DNA from: Thinopyrum elongatum
Lineage: Eukaryota; Streptophyta; Magnoliopsida; Poales; Poaceae
DNA length: 64,000 nucleotides
Reading direction: 5' to 3'
NCBI GenBank assembly: GCA_011799875.1
Contig: CM022298.1
Span: 197,956,076-198,020,075, forward strand
How positions within the stretch are numbered: the first letter of the stretch is position 1; each line of letters starts with the position of its first letter. The position numbers were made by a program, and so were the translations under genes. A model generated the notes under the pieces. It was not told the DNA's origin and made no database searches. It saw only the letters and a list, made by a program, of their open reading frames with translations. Below are positions 34,376 through 46,247 of this stretch, in pieces.

Positions 34376-34640
34376 TTGCTTCCTCCCTGGTTGGTGTAGG
34401 CATCACGGGAACGACTTTCTCTGATGTACTACTTTCCAATTTGAGAGAAGGTACAACTACCTCATCAAGTTCTACTTTCCTCCCACTCACTTCTTCCGAG
34501 AGAAACTCTTTCTCTAGAAAGGATCCATTTTTGGCAACAAAGATCTTGCCTTCGGATCTGTGGTAGAAGGTGCACCCAATAGTTTCCTTAGGGTATCCTA
34601 TGAAGACGCACTTCTTCGATTTAGGTTCGAGCTTATCAGG

Positions 34641-35528
34641 CTAAAGCCTTTTGACATAAGCATCACATCCCCAAACTTTAAGAAATGACAGCTTAGGTTT
34701 CTTGCCAAACCATAGTTCATACGGTGTCGTCTCAACGGATTTAGACGGTGCCCTATTTAAGGTGAATGCGACTGTCTCTAATGCATAACCCCAAAACGAT
34801 AGTGGTAAATCAGTAAGAGACATCATAGAACGCACCATATCCAATAAAGTATGGTTACGATGTTCGGACACACCACTACGCTGTGGTGTTCCAGGTGGTG
34901 TGAGTTGTGAAACTATTCCACATTGTTTTAAATGAAGGCCAAACTCATAACTCATATAATCGCCTCCATGATCAGATCGTAGAAACTTTATTTTCTTGTT
35001 ACGATGATTCTCCACTTTACTCTGAAATTCTTTGAACTTTTCAAATGTTTCAGATTTGTGTTTCATCAAGTAGATATACCCATACCTACTCAAATCATCT
35101 GTGAAGGTGAGAAAATAACGATACCCACCACGTGCTTCAACACTCATCGGACCGCATACATCGGTATGTATTATTTCCAATAAGTCATTAGCTCACTCCA
35201 TTGTTCCGGAGAACGGAGTTTTAGTCATCTTGCCCATGAGGCATGATTCGAAAGTAACAAATGATTCATAATCAAGTAATCCCAAAAGCCCATCTGCATG
35301 GAGTTTCTTCATGCGCTTTACACCAACATGACCTAAACGGCAGTGCCACAAGTATGTTGCACTATCATTATCAACTTTGTATCTTTTGGCATCAATATTA
35401 TGAATATGTGTATCACTACGATCGAGATTCAATAAACCATTTACATTGGGTGTATGACCATAGAAGGTTTTATTCATGTAAATAGAACAACAATTATTCT
35501 CTGACTTAAATGAATAACCGTATTGCAA
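34641..35528 (-). pseudogene. pol: Element F integrase, broken
   Basis: On the - strand the GAG-pre-integrase zinc region (LWHCRLGHVGVKRM) lies at 35528-35193 and the integrase core at 35180-34641. The core has HTDVCGPM, FTDDLSRYGY and a DHGGDY strand. The Glu position reads GVSEHRNHT where GVSERRNRT is usual, so the catalytic Glu is kept. A stop separates the two parts. Confidence 0.85.
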
Positions 35529-35593
35529 TAAACATGATTAAATCATATTCATGCTCAACGCAAACACCAAATAACATTTATTTAGGTTCAACA

Positions 35594-36613
35594 CTAATCC
35601 CGGAGGTAGAGGGAGTGTGCGATGGTGATCATATCAACCTTAGAATCATTTCCAACACACATCGTCACCTTGCCCTTAACTAGTCTTTGTTTATTCTGCA
35701 ACTCCTGTTTTGAGTTACTAAACTTAGCAACTGAAACAATATCAAATACCCAGGGGCTACTATGAATACTAGTAAGGTACACATCAATAACATGTATATC
35801 AAATATACCTTTGTTCACTTTGCCATCTTTCTTATCCGCCAAGTATTTGGGGCAGTTCCGCTTCTAGTGACCATTCCCTTTGTAGTAGAAGCACTCAGTT
35901 TCAGGCTTAGGTCCAGCTTTGGGCTTCTTCACGGGAGTGTCAACTTGCTTGCCATTCTTCTTGAAGTCCCCTTTCTTTCCCTTGCCCTTTTTCTTGAAAC
36001 TAGTGGTCTTGTTAACCATCAATGCTTGATGCTCTTTCTTGATTTCTACCTTCACCGATTTCAGCATCACGAAGAGCTCGGGAATCATTTTCATCATCCC
36101 TTGCATATTATAGTTCATCACAAAGTTCTAGTAGCTTGGTGATAGTGACTAGAGAACTCTATTAATCACTATCTTATCTGGAAGATTAACTCCCACTTGA
36201 TTCAAGCGATTGTAGTACCCAGACATTCCGAGCACTTGCTCACTGACTGAGATATTCTCCTCCATCTTGTAGGCAAAGTACTTGTCAGAGGTCTCATACC
36301 TCTCGACATGGGCATGAGTCTGAAATACCAATTTCAGCTCATGGAACATCTCATATGCTCCGTGGCATTCAAAATGTTTTTGAAGTCCTGGTTCTAAGCC
36401 GTAAAGCATGGCGCACTAAACTATTAAGTAGTCATCATATCGAGCTTGCCAAACATTCATAATGTCTACATCTGCTCCTGCAATAGGTCTATCACCTAGC
36501 GGTGCATCAAGGACATAATTCTTCTGTGCAGCAATGAGGATAATCCTCAGATCACGGACCCAGTCCGCATTATTGCTACCATCATCTTTCAACTTAGTTT
36601 TCTCTTGGAACAT
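35594..36613 (-). pseudogene. gag: Element F gag and protease, broken
   Basis: On the - strand gag starts at 36613 (MFQEKTKLKDDGSNNADW) and continues in frames 36409-36149 and 36121-35864. The zinc knuckle reads CFYYKGNGHW, so the second Cys is replaced by Tyr. Frame 35842-35594 carries the protease, where the active-site triad reads DIV instead of DTG. At least three stops or shifts interrupt the gene, and both substitutions would abolish function. Confidence 0.82.
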
Positions 36614-37652
36614 ATAAAAAATAGGGGAGCTATATCGCGAGCTATTGATCTACAACATAGATATGCAAAAACTATTAAGTCTAAGTTCATGATAAATTAA
36701 GTTCAATTAATCAAATTACTAATGAACTCCCACTTAAATAAACATCCCTTCAAGTTATCTAAGTGATACATGATCCAAATCAACTAACCCATGTCCGATC
36801 ATCACGTGAGATGGGGTAATCATCAATGGTGAACATCTCTATGTTGATCATATCTACTATATGACTCGTGTTTGACCTTTCGGTCTCCAGTGTTCCGAGA
36901 CCATGTCTGTACATGCTAGGCTCATCAAGTTTAACCCAAGTATTCTGCATGTGCAAAACTGTCTTACACCCGTTGTATGTGAACGTAGAGTCTATCACAC
37001 CCGAAAACCACGAGGTGCTCCAAAACGATGAAATTTGGCAACGGTGCATACTCGGGGAGAACACTTTTATCTTGAAATTTAGTGAAGGGATCATCTTATA
37101 ATGCTACCCCCGTTCTAAGCAAAATAAGATGCATAAAGGATAAACATCACATGCAATCAAAAAATGTGACATGATATGGCCATCATCATCTTGTGCTTTT
37201 GATCTCCATCTCGAAAGCATCGTCATGATCCCCATTGTCACCGGCTCGACACCTTGATCTCCATCATTGCGTCGGGGTCGTCTCGCCAACTATTGCTTCT
37301 ACAACTATTGCTAACGCATAGCGATAAAGTAAAGCAATTACATGGCGCTTGCATTTCATACAATAAAGAGACAACCCTAAGGCTCCTGCCGGTTGTCGAT
37401 ATTACAAAACATGATCATCTCATACATCAACATATATCACATCATATCTTGACCATATCACATGACAACATGCCCTGCAAAAACAAGTTAGACGTCCTCT
37501 ACTTTGTTGTTGCAAGTTTTACGTGGCTGCTACGAGCTTCTAGCAAGAACCGTTCTTACCTACGGCAAAAACCACAACGGTGATTTATCAAGTTTGCTGT
37601 TTTAACCTTCTTCAAGAACCGGACGTAGTCAAATTCAATTCAACTAAAGTAG
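36614..37652 (-). other. Element F 5' leader, part next to gag
   Basis: Non-coding leader between gag and the insertion point of element E. It ends at the target site GAGAA (37653-37657). The rest of the leader is at 45101-45310. I see no gene. Confidence 0.65.
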
Positions 37653-37657
37653 GAGAA

Positions 37658-39165
37658 TGATATGTCTCCATCATATCTATAATTTATGATTGTTTCATGC
37701 CAATATTCTACAACTTTCATATACTTTTGGCAACTTTTTATATAATTTTTGGACTAACATATTGATCCAGTGCCTAGTGCCAGTTCCTGTTTGTTGCATG
37801 TTTTTTGTTTCGCAGAAAATTCATATCAAACGGAATCCAAACAGGATAAAAACTTACAGAGATTTTTTTTGTAATATATGTGATTTTTGGGAAAAAGAAT
37901 CAACGCGAGACGATGCCCGAGGAGTCCACAAGGCAGGGGGTGCGCCCTGGGCCCTTGTGGTCACCCCGTAAGGCGGTTGATGCCCTTCTTCTGGTGCAAG
38001 AAAGCTAATATCCAGATAAAAATTGTGTTAAAATTTCAGCCCAATCGGAATTACGGATCTCCGAGAATTTAAGAAACGGTGAAAGGGCAGAATCTGAGAG
38101 CGCAGAAACAGAAGGAAACACAGAGAGTGATCCAATCTCGGAGGGGCTCCCGCCCCTCCGCCGTCATGGAGGCCAAGGACCAGAGGGGAAACCCTCCTCC
38201 CATCTAGAGGGGAGGTCAAGGAAGAAGAAGAAGGAGGGGGGCTCTCTCCCCCTCTCTCCCGGTGGCACCGGAATGCCGCCGGGGCCATCATCGTGACGGC
38301 GATCTACACCAATAACTTCGCCGCCGTCATCACCAACTCTCTCCCCCTCTATGCAGTGGTGTAACACCTCTTCTCCCTGCTATAATCTCTACTTAAACAT
38401 GGTGCTCAACGCTATATATTATTTCCCAATGATGTATGGCTATCCTATGATGTTTGAGTAGATCCGTTTTGTCCTATGGGTTCATTGATGATCGTGATTG
38501 GTTTGAGTTGCATGTTTTATTATTGGTGTTGTCCTATGGTGCTCTCCATGTCGCGCAAGCATGAGGGATCCCCGCTGTAGGGTTTGCAATATGTTCATGG
38601 TTTGCTTATTGTCTGCGTTGTGTGAGTGATAGAAACACAAACACGGATAAGTGGGTTATGGCGTATGGGAATAAAGAGGACTTGATACTTTAATGCTATG
38701 GTTGGGTTTTACCTTAATGATATTTAGTAGTTACGGATGTTTGCTAGAGTTCCAATCATAAGTGCATATGATCCAAGAAGAGAAAGTATGTTAGCTTATG
38801 CCTCTCCCTCATATAAAATTGCAATAGTGATTACCGGTCTAGTTATTGATTGCCTAAGGACAAATAACTTTCTTGTGAAAAAAAGCTCTCTACTAAAACT
38901 AGCTTAGTTGTTTCTTTATCTAAACAGCCCCTAGATTTTATTTACGTGCTCTTTATTATCTTGCAAACCTATCCTACAACACCTACAAAGTACTTCTAGT
39001 TTAATACTTGTTCTAGGTAAAGCGAACGTTAAGCGTGCGTAGAGTTGTATCAGTGGTTGATAGAACTTGAGGGAATATTTGTTCTACCTTTAGCTCCTCG
39101 TTGGGTTCGACACTCTTACTTATCGAAAGTGGCTACAACTGATACCCTATACTTGTGGGTTATCA
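37658..39165 (+). repeat. Element E 5' LTR
   Basis: A 1.51 kb LTR starting TGATATGTCTCC and ending GGGTTATCA. It contains an AT-rich box at 37861-37890 and a short GC-rich palindrome at about 37927-37962 with CCACAAGG/CCTTGTGG arms. I see no clear TATA box. Confidence 0.92.
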
Positions 39166-39176
39166 AGACCTTTTTC

Positions 39177-39193
39177 TGGCGCCGTCGCCGGGG
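39177..39193 (+). other. Element E primer binding site (tRNA-Asp type)
   Basis: TGGCGCCGTCGCCGGGG differs by one base from the site in elements A and B and could pair with a tRNA-Asp variant. Confidence 0.8.
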
Positions 39194-39289
39194 AGCAATA
39201 GCGTGGGGTGAATATTCTCGTGTGTGCTTGTTTGCTTTATCACTAAGTATATTTTATTTGCTGTTCTAAGTTGTTCTCTATCTTTAGTT

Positions 39290-40639
39290 ATGGATATGGA
39301 ACATGAATTACCAAAAAAATTAGGTGTACTTGCTACTCATGGAGATGGGTAACCTCCTAAAACCCTCGATGCTCATTATGTGAAAGATATTATGCACTAC
39401 TTTAATAATCCTGAGAAAACCCCATTCAATTATATAATGGGAGACACGTTGGATCAACGTGAATACTTTAGGGATTATCGCTTGACTCAAAAAGGGAAAC
39501 TATTATGGGATCAAATTCATATATTGCATTGGTATGCTCGGAATTTATGCTTGAGATATGATTATACTTGTTGCTCTAGGATGAAGGCTCCACACCTTCC
39601 CTTTTCATGTAAATTTAATGATAATGAAACCTTGGCTTCTTATGCTAATGGTATATATGATTACTATGATGTGGAACGAATAGAAGAATTCATTGCTTTT
39701 AAGGGTGCTTATGAAATTGAATCTTTGTTTGAAAAGTATGAAGCTTTTGATGATGATGTTTATAGGCCTGAAATTTTTTGCTATACTTAAATATTGCTAT
39801 GAGAATTATGAATATAATGCCGATATTGATGCGTTTATTTAGAAAGTCTCCGCTGTCCAAGAAGAGACTAATATTTTACAGGAAACTATGGAAGAAGAAA
39901 TTGATGACACTGTGAGCTCATTAGATGAAAAAGATGACGAGGAGAGCAAAGAACAAAAGGAGGAAGAGCGGATTGATCACCCGTGCCCACCTTCTAATGA
40001 GAGTAACTCTTCAACTCATACATTGTTTAATTTGCCTTCGTGCTTACCGAAGGATGATTGCTATGATAATTGCTATGATCCCTTTGATTCGTTTGAAATA
40101 TCCCTTTTTGATGAACTTGATGCTTTCTATGCTTGTGGCCATGATGCCAATATGAATTATGCTTATGGAGATGAACTTGCTATAGTTCCTTATGTTAAGA
40201 ATGAAATTGTTGCTATTGCACCCACGCATGATAGTCCTATTATCCTTTTGAATTCTCCCAACTACACTATATCGGAGAAGTTTGTGCTTATTAAGGACTA
40301 TATTGATGGGTTGCATTCTACTATTGCACATGATGATTTTGATAAATATAATTGCATGTGCTTGTTGCTCCTACTTGCAATTATTATGAGAGAGGAACTA
40401 CATCTCCGCCTCTCTATGTTTCCAATACGATAAAATTGCAACAAACTGTTTATACTGTGCATTGGCCTTTACTTTGTGTGCATGAATTGTTCTTTTATGA
40501 CATGCCGATGCATAGGAAGAGAGTTAGACTTCGTCATTACATGATATATGTTACTTTGTGCTCACTACTAAATCACAAATCATTGTTAATTAAAATTGGC
40601 TTTGATATACCTTGGGATCCGGGTGGATCCATTACTTGA
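39290..40639 (+). pseudogene. Element E ORF, degenerate, unknown function
   Basis: The ATG at 39290 opens a frame with TAA at 39350-39352. The frame continues to TAA at 39788-39790. It shifts frame near 39780, meets TAG near 39840, runs on to about 40360, and shifts again to end at 40637-40639. The conceptual product is acidic (a DEEKEQKEEE-type segment near 39930-39980) and has no RT, integrase or protease motif. It may be a diverged gag-type ORF, since it follows the PBS directly, but no gag motif is clear. Confidence 0.65.
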
Positions 40640-43576
40640 GCACTATATGCCTAGCTTAATGGCTTTAAAGAAAGCGTTGGCAGGGAGACAACCCGGAAGT
40701 TTTAGAGAGTCATTTATTTCTGTTGAGTACTTTTATAAAGTTTAAAAACAAGAAATAAAGAGGGGAACCTAAAACTTTTTCAAAAAGAAAAGTGAAAGTG
40801 AGAGAGACGAGCATTGTTAAAGTGGGAGCATGCCTTGAACTTTGTTCATGCCCATGGAAACTTTGTGAATCTTAATTACAGAAAGTTTTCAACAAAAATA
40901 ATTATCCCCTTGTATAAATCCATTGTATTATAAAAATAATGTGCCAATATTTGCCTTTAGGATGATTAGATTGCTTGTTTGGTTTGTGCGGTGCAAAAAC
41001 AGAAACTTTGGCTGTAGCGTGTGAATTTTCATCTTTTACTGGAACGTCGAATGTTTCTGAAATTTTATCACAGTACTTCTATGTAATTTTTTTTATTTTG
41101 TCCTAATTTTCCAGAATTTTTAGAGTTAAATAAGTATGGTATATGTTCAGATTGATACAGACTGTCCTGTTTAAGACAGATTCTGTTTTTGATGCATTGT
41201 TTTGCTAGTTTTGATGAAACTATCAATTTTATCGGTGGTATAAGCCATGGAGAAGTTATAATACAGTAGCTATAATGCAAAAATAAAATATTAATGAGTT
41301 TTCAACAGTACTTGAAGTGGTGATTTGTTTTATTATACTAACGGATCTCATGAGGGTTTTGTTAAGTTTTGTGTGATTGAAGTTTTCAAGTTTTGGGTGA
41401 GATCACGATGGATGAAGGAATAAGGAGCGGCAAGAGCCTAAGCTTGGGGATGCCGAGTCACCCCAAGGTAATATTCAATGACTCCCAAGCAACTAAGCTT
41501 GGGGATGCCCCGGAAGGCATCCCCTCTTTCTTCTAACGATCATCGGTAGTTTTACTTGGAGCTATATTTTTATTCGTCACATGATATGCGTAAATCTTGG
41601 AGCGTCGTGTGCCTTTTTATTTATTTTTATTTTATTTTAATAAATGCACCATGCTGGTATGAGATAGTCCTTGGTTTATTTATAGAATGCTCTTTGCACT
41701 TCACTTATATCTTTTGAGTATGGCTTTATAGAATGCTTCATGTGCTTCACTTATATCATTTGAAGTTTGGATTGCCTGTTTCTCTACACATAGAAAACCG
41801 CCATTTGTAGAATGCTCTTTTGCTTCACTTATATTTGTTAGAGCATGGGCATATCTTTTGTAGAAAGAATTAAACTCTCTTGCTTCACTTATATATATTT
41901 AGAGAGTTGACAGGAATTGGTCATTCACATGGTTAGTCATAAAATCCTACATAAAACTTGTAGATCACTGAATATGATATGTTTGATTCCTTGCAATAGT
42001 TTTGTGATATAAAGATGGTGATATTAGAGTCATGCTAGTGGGTAATTGTGGATTGTATAAATACTTGTGTTGAAGTTTGTGATTCCCGTAGCATGCACGT
42101 ATGGTGAACCGTTATGTAACAAAGTTGGAGCATGAGGTATTTATTGATTGTCTTCCTTATGAGTGGCGGTCGGGGACGAGCGATGGTCTTTTCCTACCAA
42201 TCTATCTCCCTAGGAGCATGTGCGTAGTACTTTGTTTCAATGACTAATAGATTTTTGCAATAAGTATGTGAGTTCTTTATGACTAATGTTGAGTCCATGG
42301 GTTGTACGCACTCTCACCCTTCCACCATTGCTAGCCTCTCTAGTACCGCGCAACTTTCACCGGTACCATACACCCACCATATACCTTCCTCAAAACAGCC
42401 ACCATACCTACCTATTATGGCATTTCCATAGCCATTCCGAGATATATTGCCATGCAACTTCCATCATTCCGTTTTATTATGACACGCTCCATCATTGTCA
42501 TATTGCTTTGCATGATCATGTAGTTGACATAGTATTTGTGGCAAAGCCACCGTTCATAATTTTTATACATGTCACTCTTGAGTCATTGCACATCTCGGTA
42601 CACCGCCGGAGGCATTCATAAGAGTCATATTTTTGTTCTAAGTATCGAGTTGTAATTTTTGAGTTGTAAGTAAATAAAAGTGTGATGATCTTCATTATTA
42701 GAGCATTGTCCCATGTGAGGTTATCAAAATAAAAGAGGCAAAAGAAGCCAACAAAAAAAGGAGGCAAAAGAATCCAAACAAAAAAAGAGAGAGAGAGAAA
42801 AGAGAGAAGGGGCAATGTTACTATCCTTTTTCCACACTTGTGCTTCAAATTAGCACCGTGATCTTCATTATAGAGAGTCTCTTGAGTTATCACTTTCATA
42901 TACTAGTGGGAATTTTTCATTATAGAACTTGGCTTGTATATTCCAACGATGGGCTTCCTCAAATTGCCCTAGGTCTTCATGAGCAAGCAAGTTGGATGCA
43001 CACCCATTTAGTTTCTTTTTGAGCTTTCATAAACTTATAGCTCTAGTGCACCCGTTGCATGGCAATCCCTACTCACTCACATTGATATCTATTGATGGGC
43101 ATCTCCATAGCCCATTGATACACCTAGTTGATGTGAGACTATCTCCTTCTTTTTATCTTCTCCACAACCACCATATTCTATTCCACCTATAGTTCTATGT
43201 CCATGGCTAACGCTCATGTATTGCGTGAAAGTTGAACAGGTTTGAGAACATCAAAAGTATGAAACAATTGCTTGGCTTGTCATCAGGGTTGTGCATGATT
43301 TGAATATTTTGTGTGGTGAAGATGGAGCATAGCCAGACTATATGATTTTGTAGGGATAACTTTCTTTGGCCATGTTATTTTGAGAAGACATGATTGCTTT
43401 GTTAGTATGCTTGAAGTATTGTTGTCTTAATGTCAAATGATAGACTATTGCTTTGAATCACTCGTGTCTTAATATTCATGCCATGATTAGATTATATGAT
43501 CAAGATTATGCTAGGTAGCATTCCACATAAAAAATTATCTTTTTTATCATTTACCTACTCGAGGACGAGCAGGAAT
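40640..43576 (+). other. Element E long 3' UTR with two internal polypurine-like motifs
   Basis: Non-coding. TAAGCTTGGGGATGCC occurs at 41439-41454 and 41494-41509, close in sequence to the real tract at 43577-43591. The first copy sits in the context AGAGCCTAAGCTTGGGG, similar to the internal motif of element A. The frames at 42286-43192 look like chance openings. TCGAGGACGAGC at 43559-43570 is the counterpart of TTGAGGACAAGC in A, B and D. Confidence 0.6.
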
Positions 43577-43591
43577 TAAGCTCGGGGATGC
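43577..43591 (+). other. Element E polypurine tract
   Basis: TAAGCTCGGGGATGC directly precedes the 3' LTR. Confidence 0.75.
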
Positions 43592-45095
43592 TGAAACGTC
43601 TCTGTCGTATCTATAATTTTTGATTGTTTCATGCCAATATTCTACAAATTTCATATACTTTTGGCAACTTTTTATAGAATTATTGGACTAACATATTGAT
43701 CCAGTGCCCAGTGCCAGTTCCTGTTTGTTGCATGTTTTTTGTTTCGCAGAAAATCCATATCAAACGGAGTCCAAACGGGATAAAAACTTACGGAGATTTT
43801 TTTGGAATATATGTGATTTTTGGGAAAAAGAATCAACACGAGACGATGCCCGAGGAGTCCACAAGGCAGGGGGCGCGCCCTGGGCCCTTGTGGTCACCCC
43901 GTAAGGCGGTTGGTGCCCTTCTTATGGCGCAAGAAAGCTAATATCCGGATAAAAATCGTGTTAAAATTTCAGCCCAATCAAAGTTACGAATCTCTGAGGA
44001 TTTAAGAAACGGTGAAAGGGCAGAATCTGAGAGCGCAGAAAAAGAAAGAAACAAAGAGAGAGATCCAATCTTGGAGGGGCTCCCGCCCCTCCGCCGCCAT
44101 GGAGGCCAAGGACCAGAGGGGAAACCCTCCTCCCATCTAGGGGGGAGGTCAAGGAAGAAGAAGGAGGGGGGCTCTCTCCCCCTCTCTCCCGGTGGCGCCG
44201 GATCGCCGTCGGGGCCATCATCGTGACGGCGATCTACACCAACAACTTCACCGCCGTCATCACCAACTCTCTCCCCCTCTATGCAGCGGTGTAACACCTC
44301 TTCTCCCTGCTGTAATCTCTACTTAAACATGGTGCTCAATGCTATATATTATTTCCCAATGATGTATGGCTATCCTATGATGTTTGAGTAAATCCGTTTT
44401 GTCCTATGGGTTCATTGATGATCGTGATTGGTTTGAGTTGCATGTTTTATTATTGGTGCTGTCCTATGGTGCTCTCAGTGTCGCGCAAGCATGAGGGATC
44501 TCCGCTGTAGGGTTTGCAATATGTTCATGGTTTGCTTATTATCTGTGTTGCGTGAGTGATAGAAACACAAACACGGATAAGTGGGTTATGGCGTATGGGA
44601 ATAAAGAGGACTTGATACTTTAATGCTATGGTTGGGTTTTACCTTAATGATCTTTAGTAGTTACTGATGTTTGCTAGAGTTCCAATCATAAGTGCATATG
44701 ATCCAAGAAGAGAAAGTATTTTAGCTTATGCCTCTCCCTCATATAAAATTGCAATAGTGATTACCGGTCTAGTTATCGATTGCCTAAGGACAAATAACTT
44801 TCTAGTGACAAAAAGCTCTCTACTAAAACTAGCTTAGTTGTTTCTTTATCTAAACAGCCCCTAGATTTTATTTACGTGCTCTTTATTATCTTGCAAACCT
44901 ATCCTACAACACCTACAAAGTACTTCTAGTTTCATACTTGTTCTCGGTAAAGCGAACGTTAAGCGTGCGTAGAGTTGTATCGGTGGTCGATAGAACTTGA
45001 GGGAATATTTGTTCTACCTTTAGCTCCTCGTTGGGTTCGACACTCTTACTTATCGAAAGAGGCTACAACTGATCCCCTATACTTGTGGGTTATCA
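43592..45095 (+). repeat. Element E 3' LTR
   Basis: A 1.50 kb LTR starting TGAAACGTCTC and ending GGGTTATCA, collinear with 37658-39165. The AT-rich box is at about 43791-43825. Confidence 0.92.
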
Positions 45096-45100
45096 GAGAA

Positions 45101-45323
45101 ACAGACACCCACCAGCCACCTTTATGCAAAACAAGTTGCATGTCAGTTGGTGGAACCGGTCTCATGTGCGTGGACATGTAAGGTTGGTCCAGGCCGCTTC
45201 ATCCCACAATACCGCCGAATCAAAATAAGACGTTGGTGGTAAGAAGTATGACTATCACCGCCCACAACTCTTTGTGTTCTACTCGTGCATATCATCTACG
45301 CATAGACCTGGCTCAGATGCCAC
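45101..45323 (-). other. Element F leader and primer binding site
   Basis: This is the remainder of the leader. On the - strand TGGCATCTGAGC (plus positions 45311-45322) matches the iMet primer site TGGTATCAGAGC with two mismatches and abuts the LTR. Confidence 0.75.
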
Positions 45324-46247
45324 TGTTGGGAAACATTGCATGAAAAAAAAATCTACGCACACGCAAGATATATCCATGGAAGTGTATAGAAACGAGGGGA
45401 AGAGTGTGTCTACATACCCTCGTAGACAGTAAGCGGAAGCGTTTAGTAACGCGGTTGATGTTGTCGAACTTCTTCGCGATCCAACCGATCAAGTACCGAA
45501 CGTACGGCACCTCCGCGTTCATCACACGTTCAGCTCGGTGACATCCTCGCCTTCTTGATCCAGCAAGATGGGCGAGGTAGTAGATGAGTTCCGATAGCAC
45601 GACGGCGTGGTGATGGTGGTGATGCAACTATCTCCGCAGGGCTTCGCCGAGCACTACGAAAATATGACCGAGGACGAACTAGAGAGAGAGGGGCGCCGCA
45701 CACGGCTAGGGAATCGTGGTGTGTGTTGCCACTCTCCCTCCTCTCATATATATAGGTGGAGGGGGAGGGGAGGTAGCCCCTAGGGCGCCCCAAGTGGCCG
45801 GCGGCTGCCCTAGGGCGCCTGCCCTGGCCGAACCCCCTTCCATATTTGTGCATGGGGGGAAGGAAAAAGGGCTGGCTGCCTTTGGGGCACCTCCCCCTTC
45901 CTTCCCTCCCTCTTTGGTGCGTGGGAAAGGGGTGGAGGGGCGCACCAGCCCCCTTGTGGGCTAGTGTGCTTCCCCCTTTTGGCCCATACGGCCCACCGCT
46001 TGCCGGTGGCCTCCCGGAACCCCTTCCGGCACTCCGATAAAATACCCGGTACTTCCGAAACCTTTCCGGTGACCAAATACTATCGTCCTATATATCAATC
46101 TTTACCTTCGGACCATTCCGAAGCTCCTCGTCATGTCCGTGATCTCATCTAGGACTCCGAACAACACTCGGTCATCAAATCACATAACTCATAAAATACT
46201 ATATCGTCAACGAACATTAAGCGTGCGGACCCTACGGGTTCGACAAT
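45324..46247 (-). repeat. Element F 5' LTR, inner part
   Basis: On the - strand this is the 3' part of the LTR, ending in CCCAACA at 45324. It is broken by element H at the target site ACAAT (46243-46247). The frames at 45313-46152 are LTR sequence. Confidence 0.85.

Larger units (their letters stand above)
37658..45095 (+). mobile_element. Element E, complete non-autonomous Gypsy-like retrotransposon
   Basis: LTRs 37658-39165 and 43592-45095 flank a 4.4 kb interior. The exact target duplication GAGAA (37653-37657 and 45096-45100) shows insertion into the leader of element F. The tRNA-Asp-type PBS and the AAGCT.GGGGATGC polypurine tract place it near the Athila lineage. It has one degenerate ORF and no RT or integrase. 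Confidence 0.93.

Noticed and set aside
42286..43192. Frames of 60-110 codons in the 3' UTR of element E
   Set aside because: There is no recognisable motif, frames overlap on both strands, and the composition matches untranslated retrotransposon sequence.
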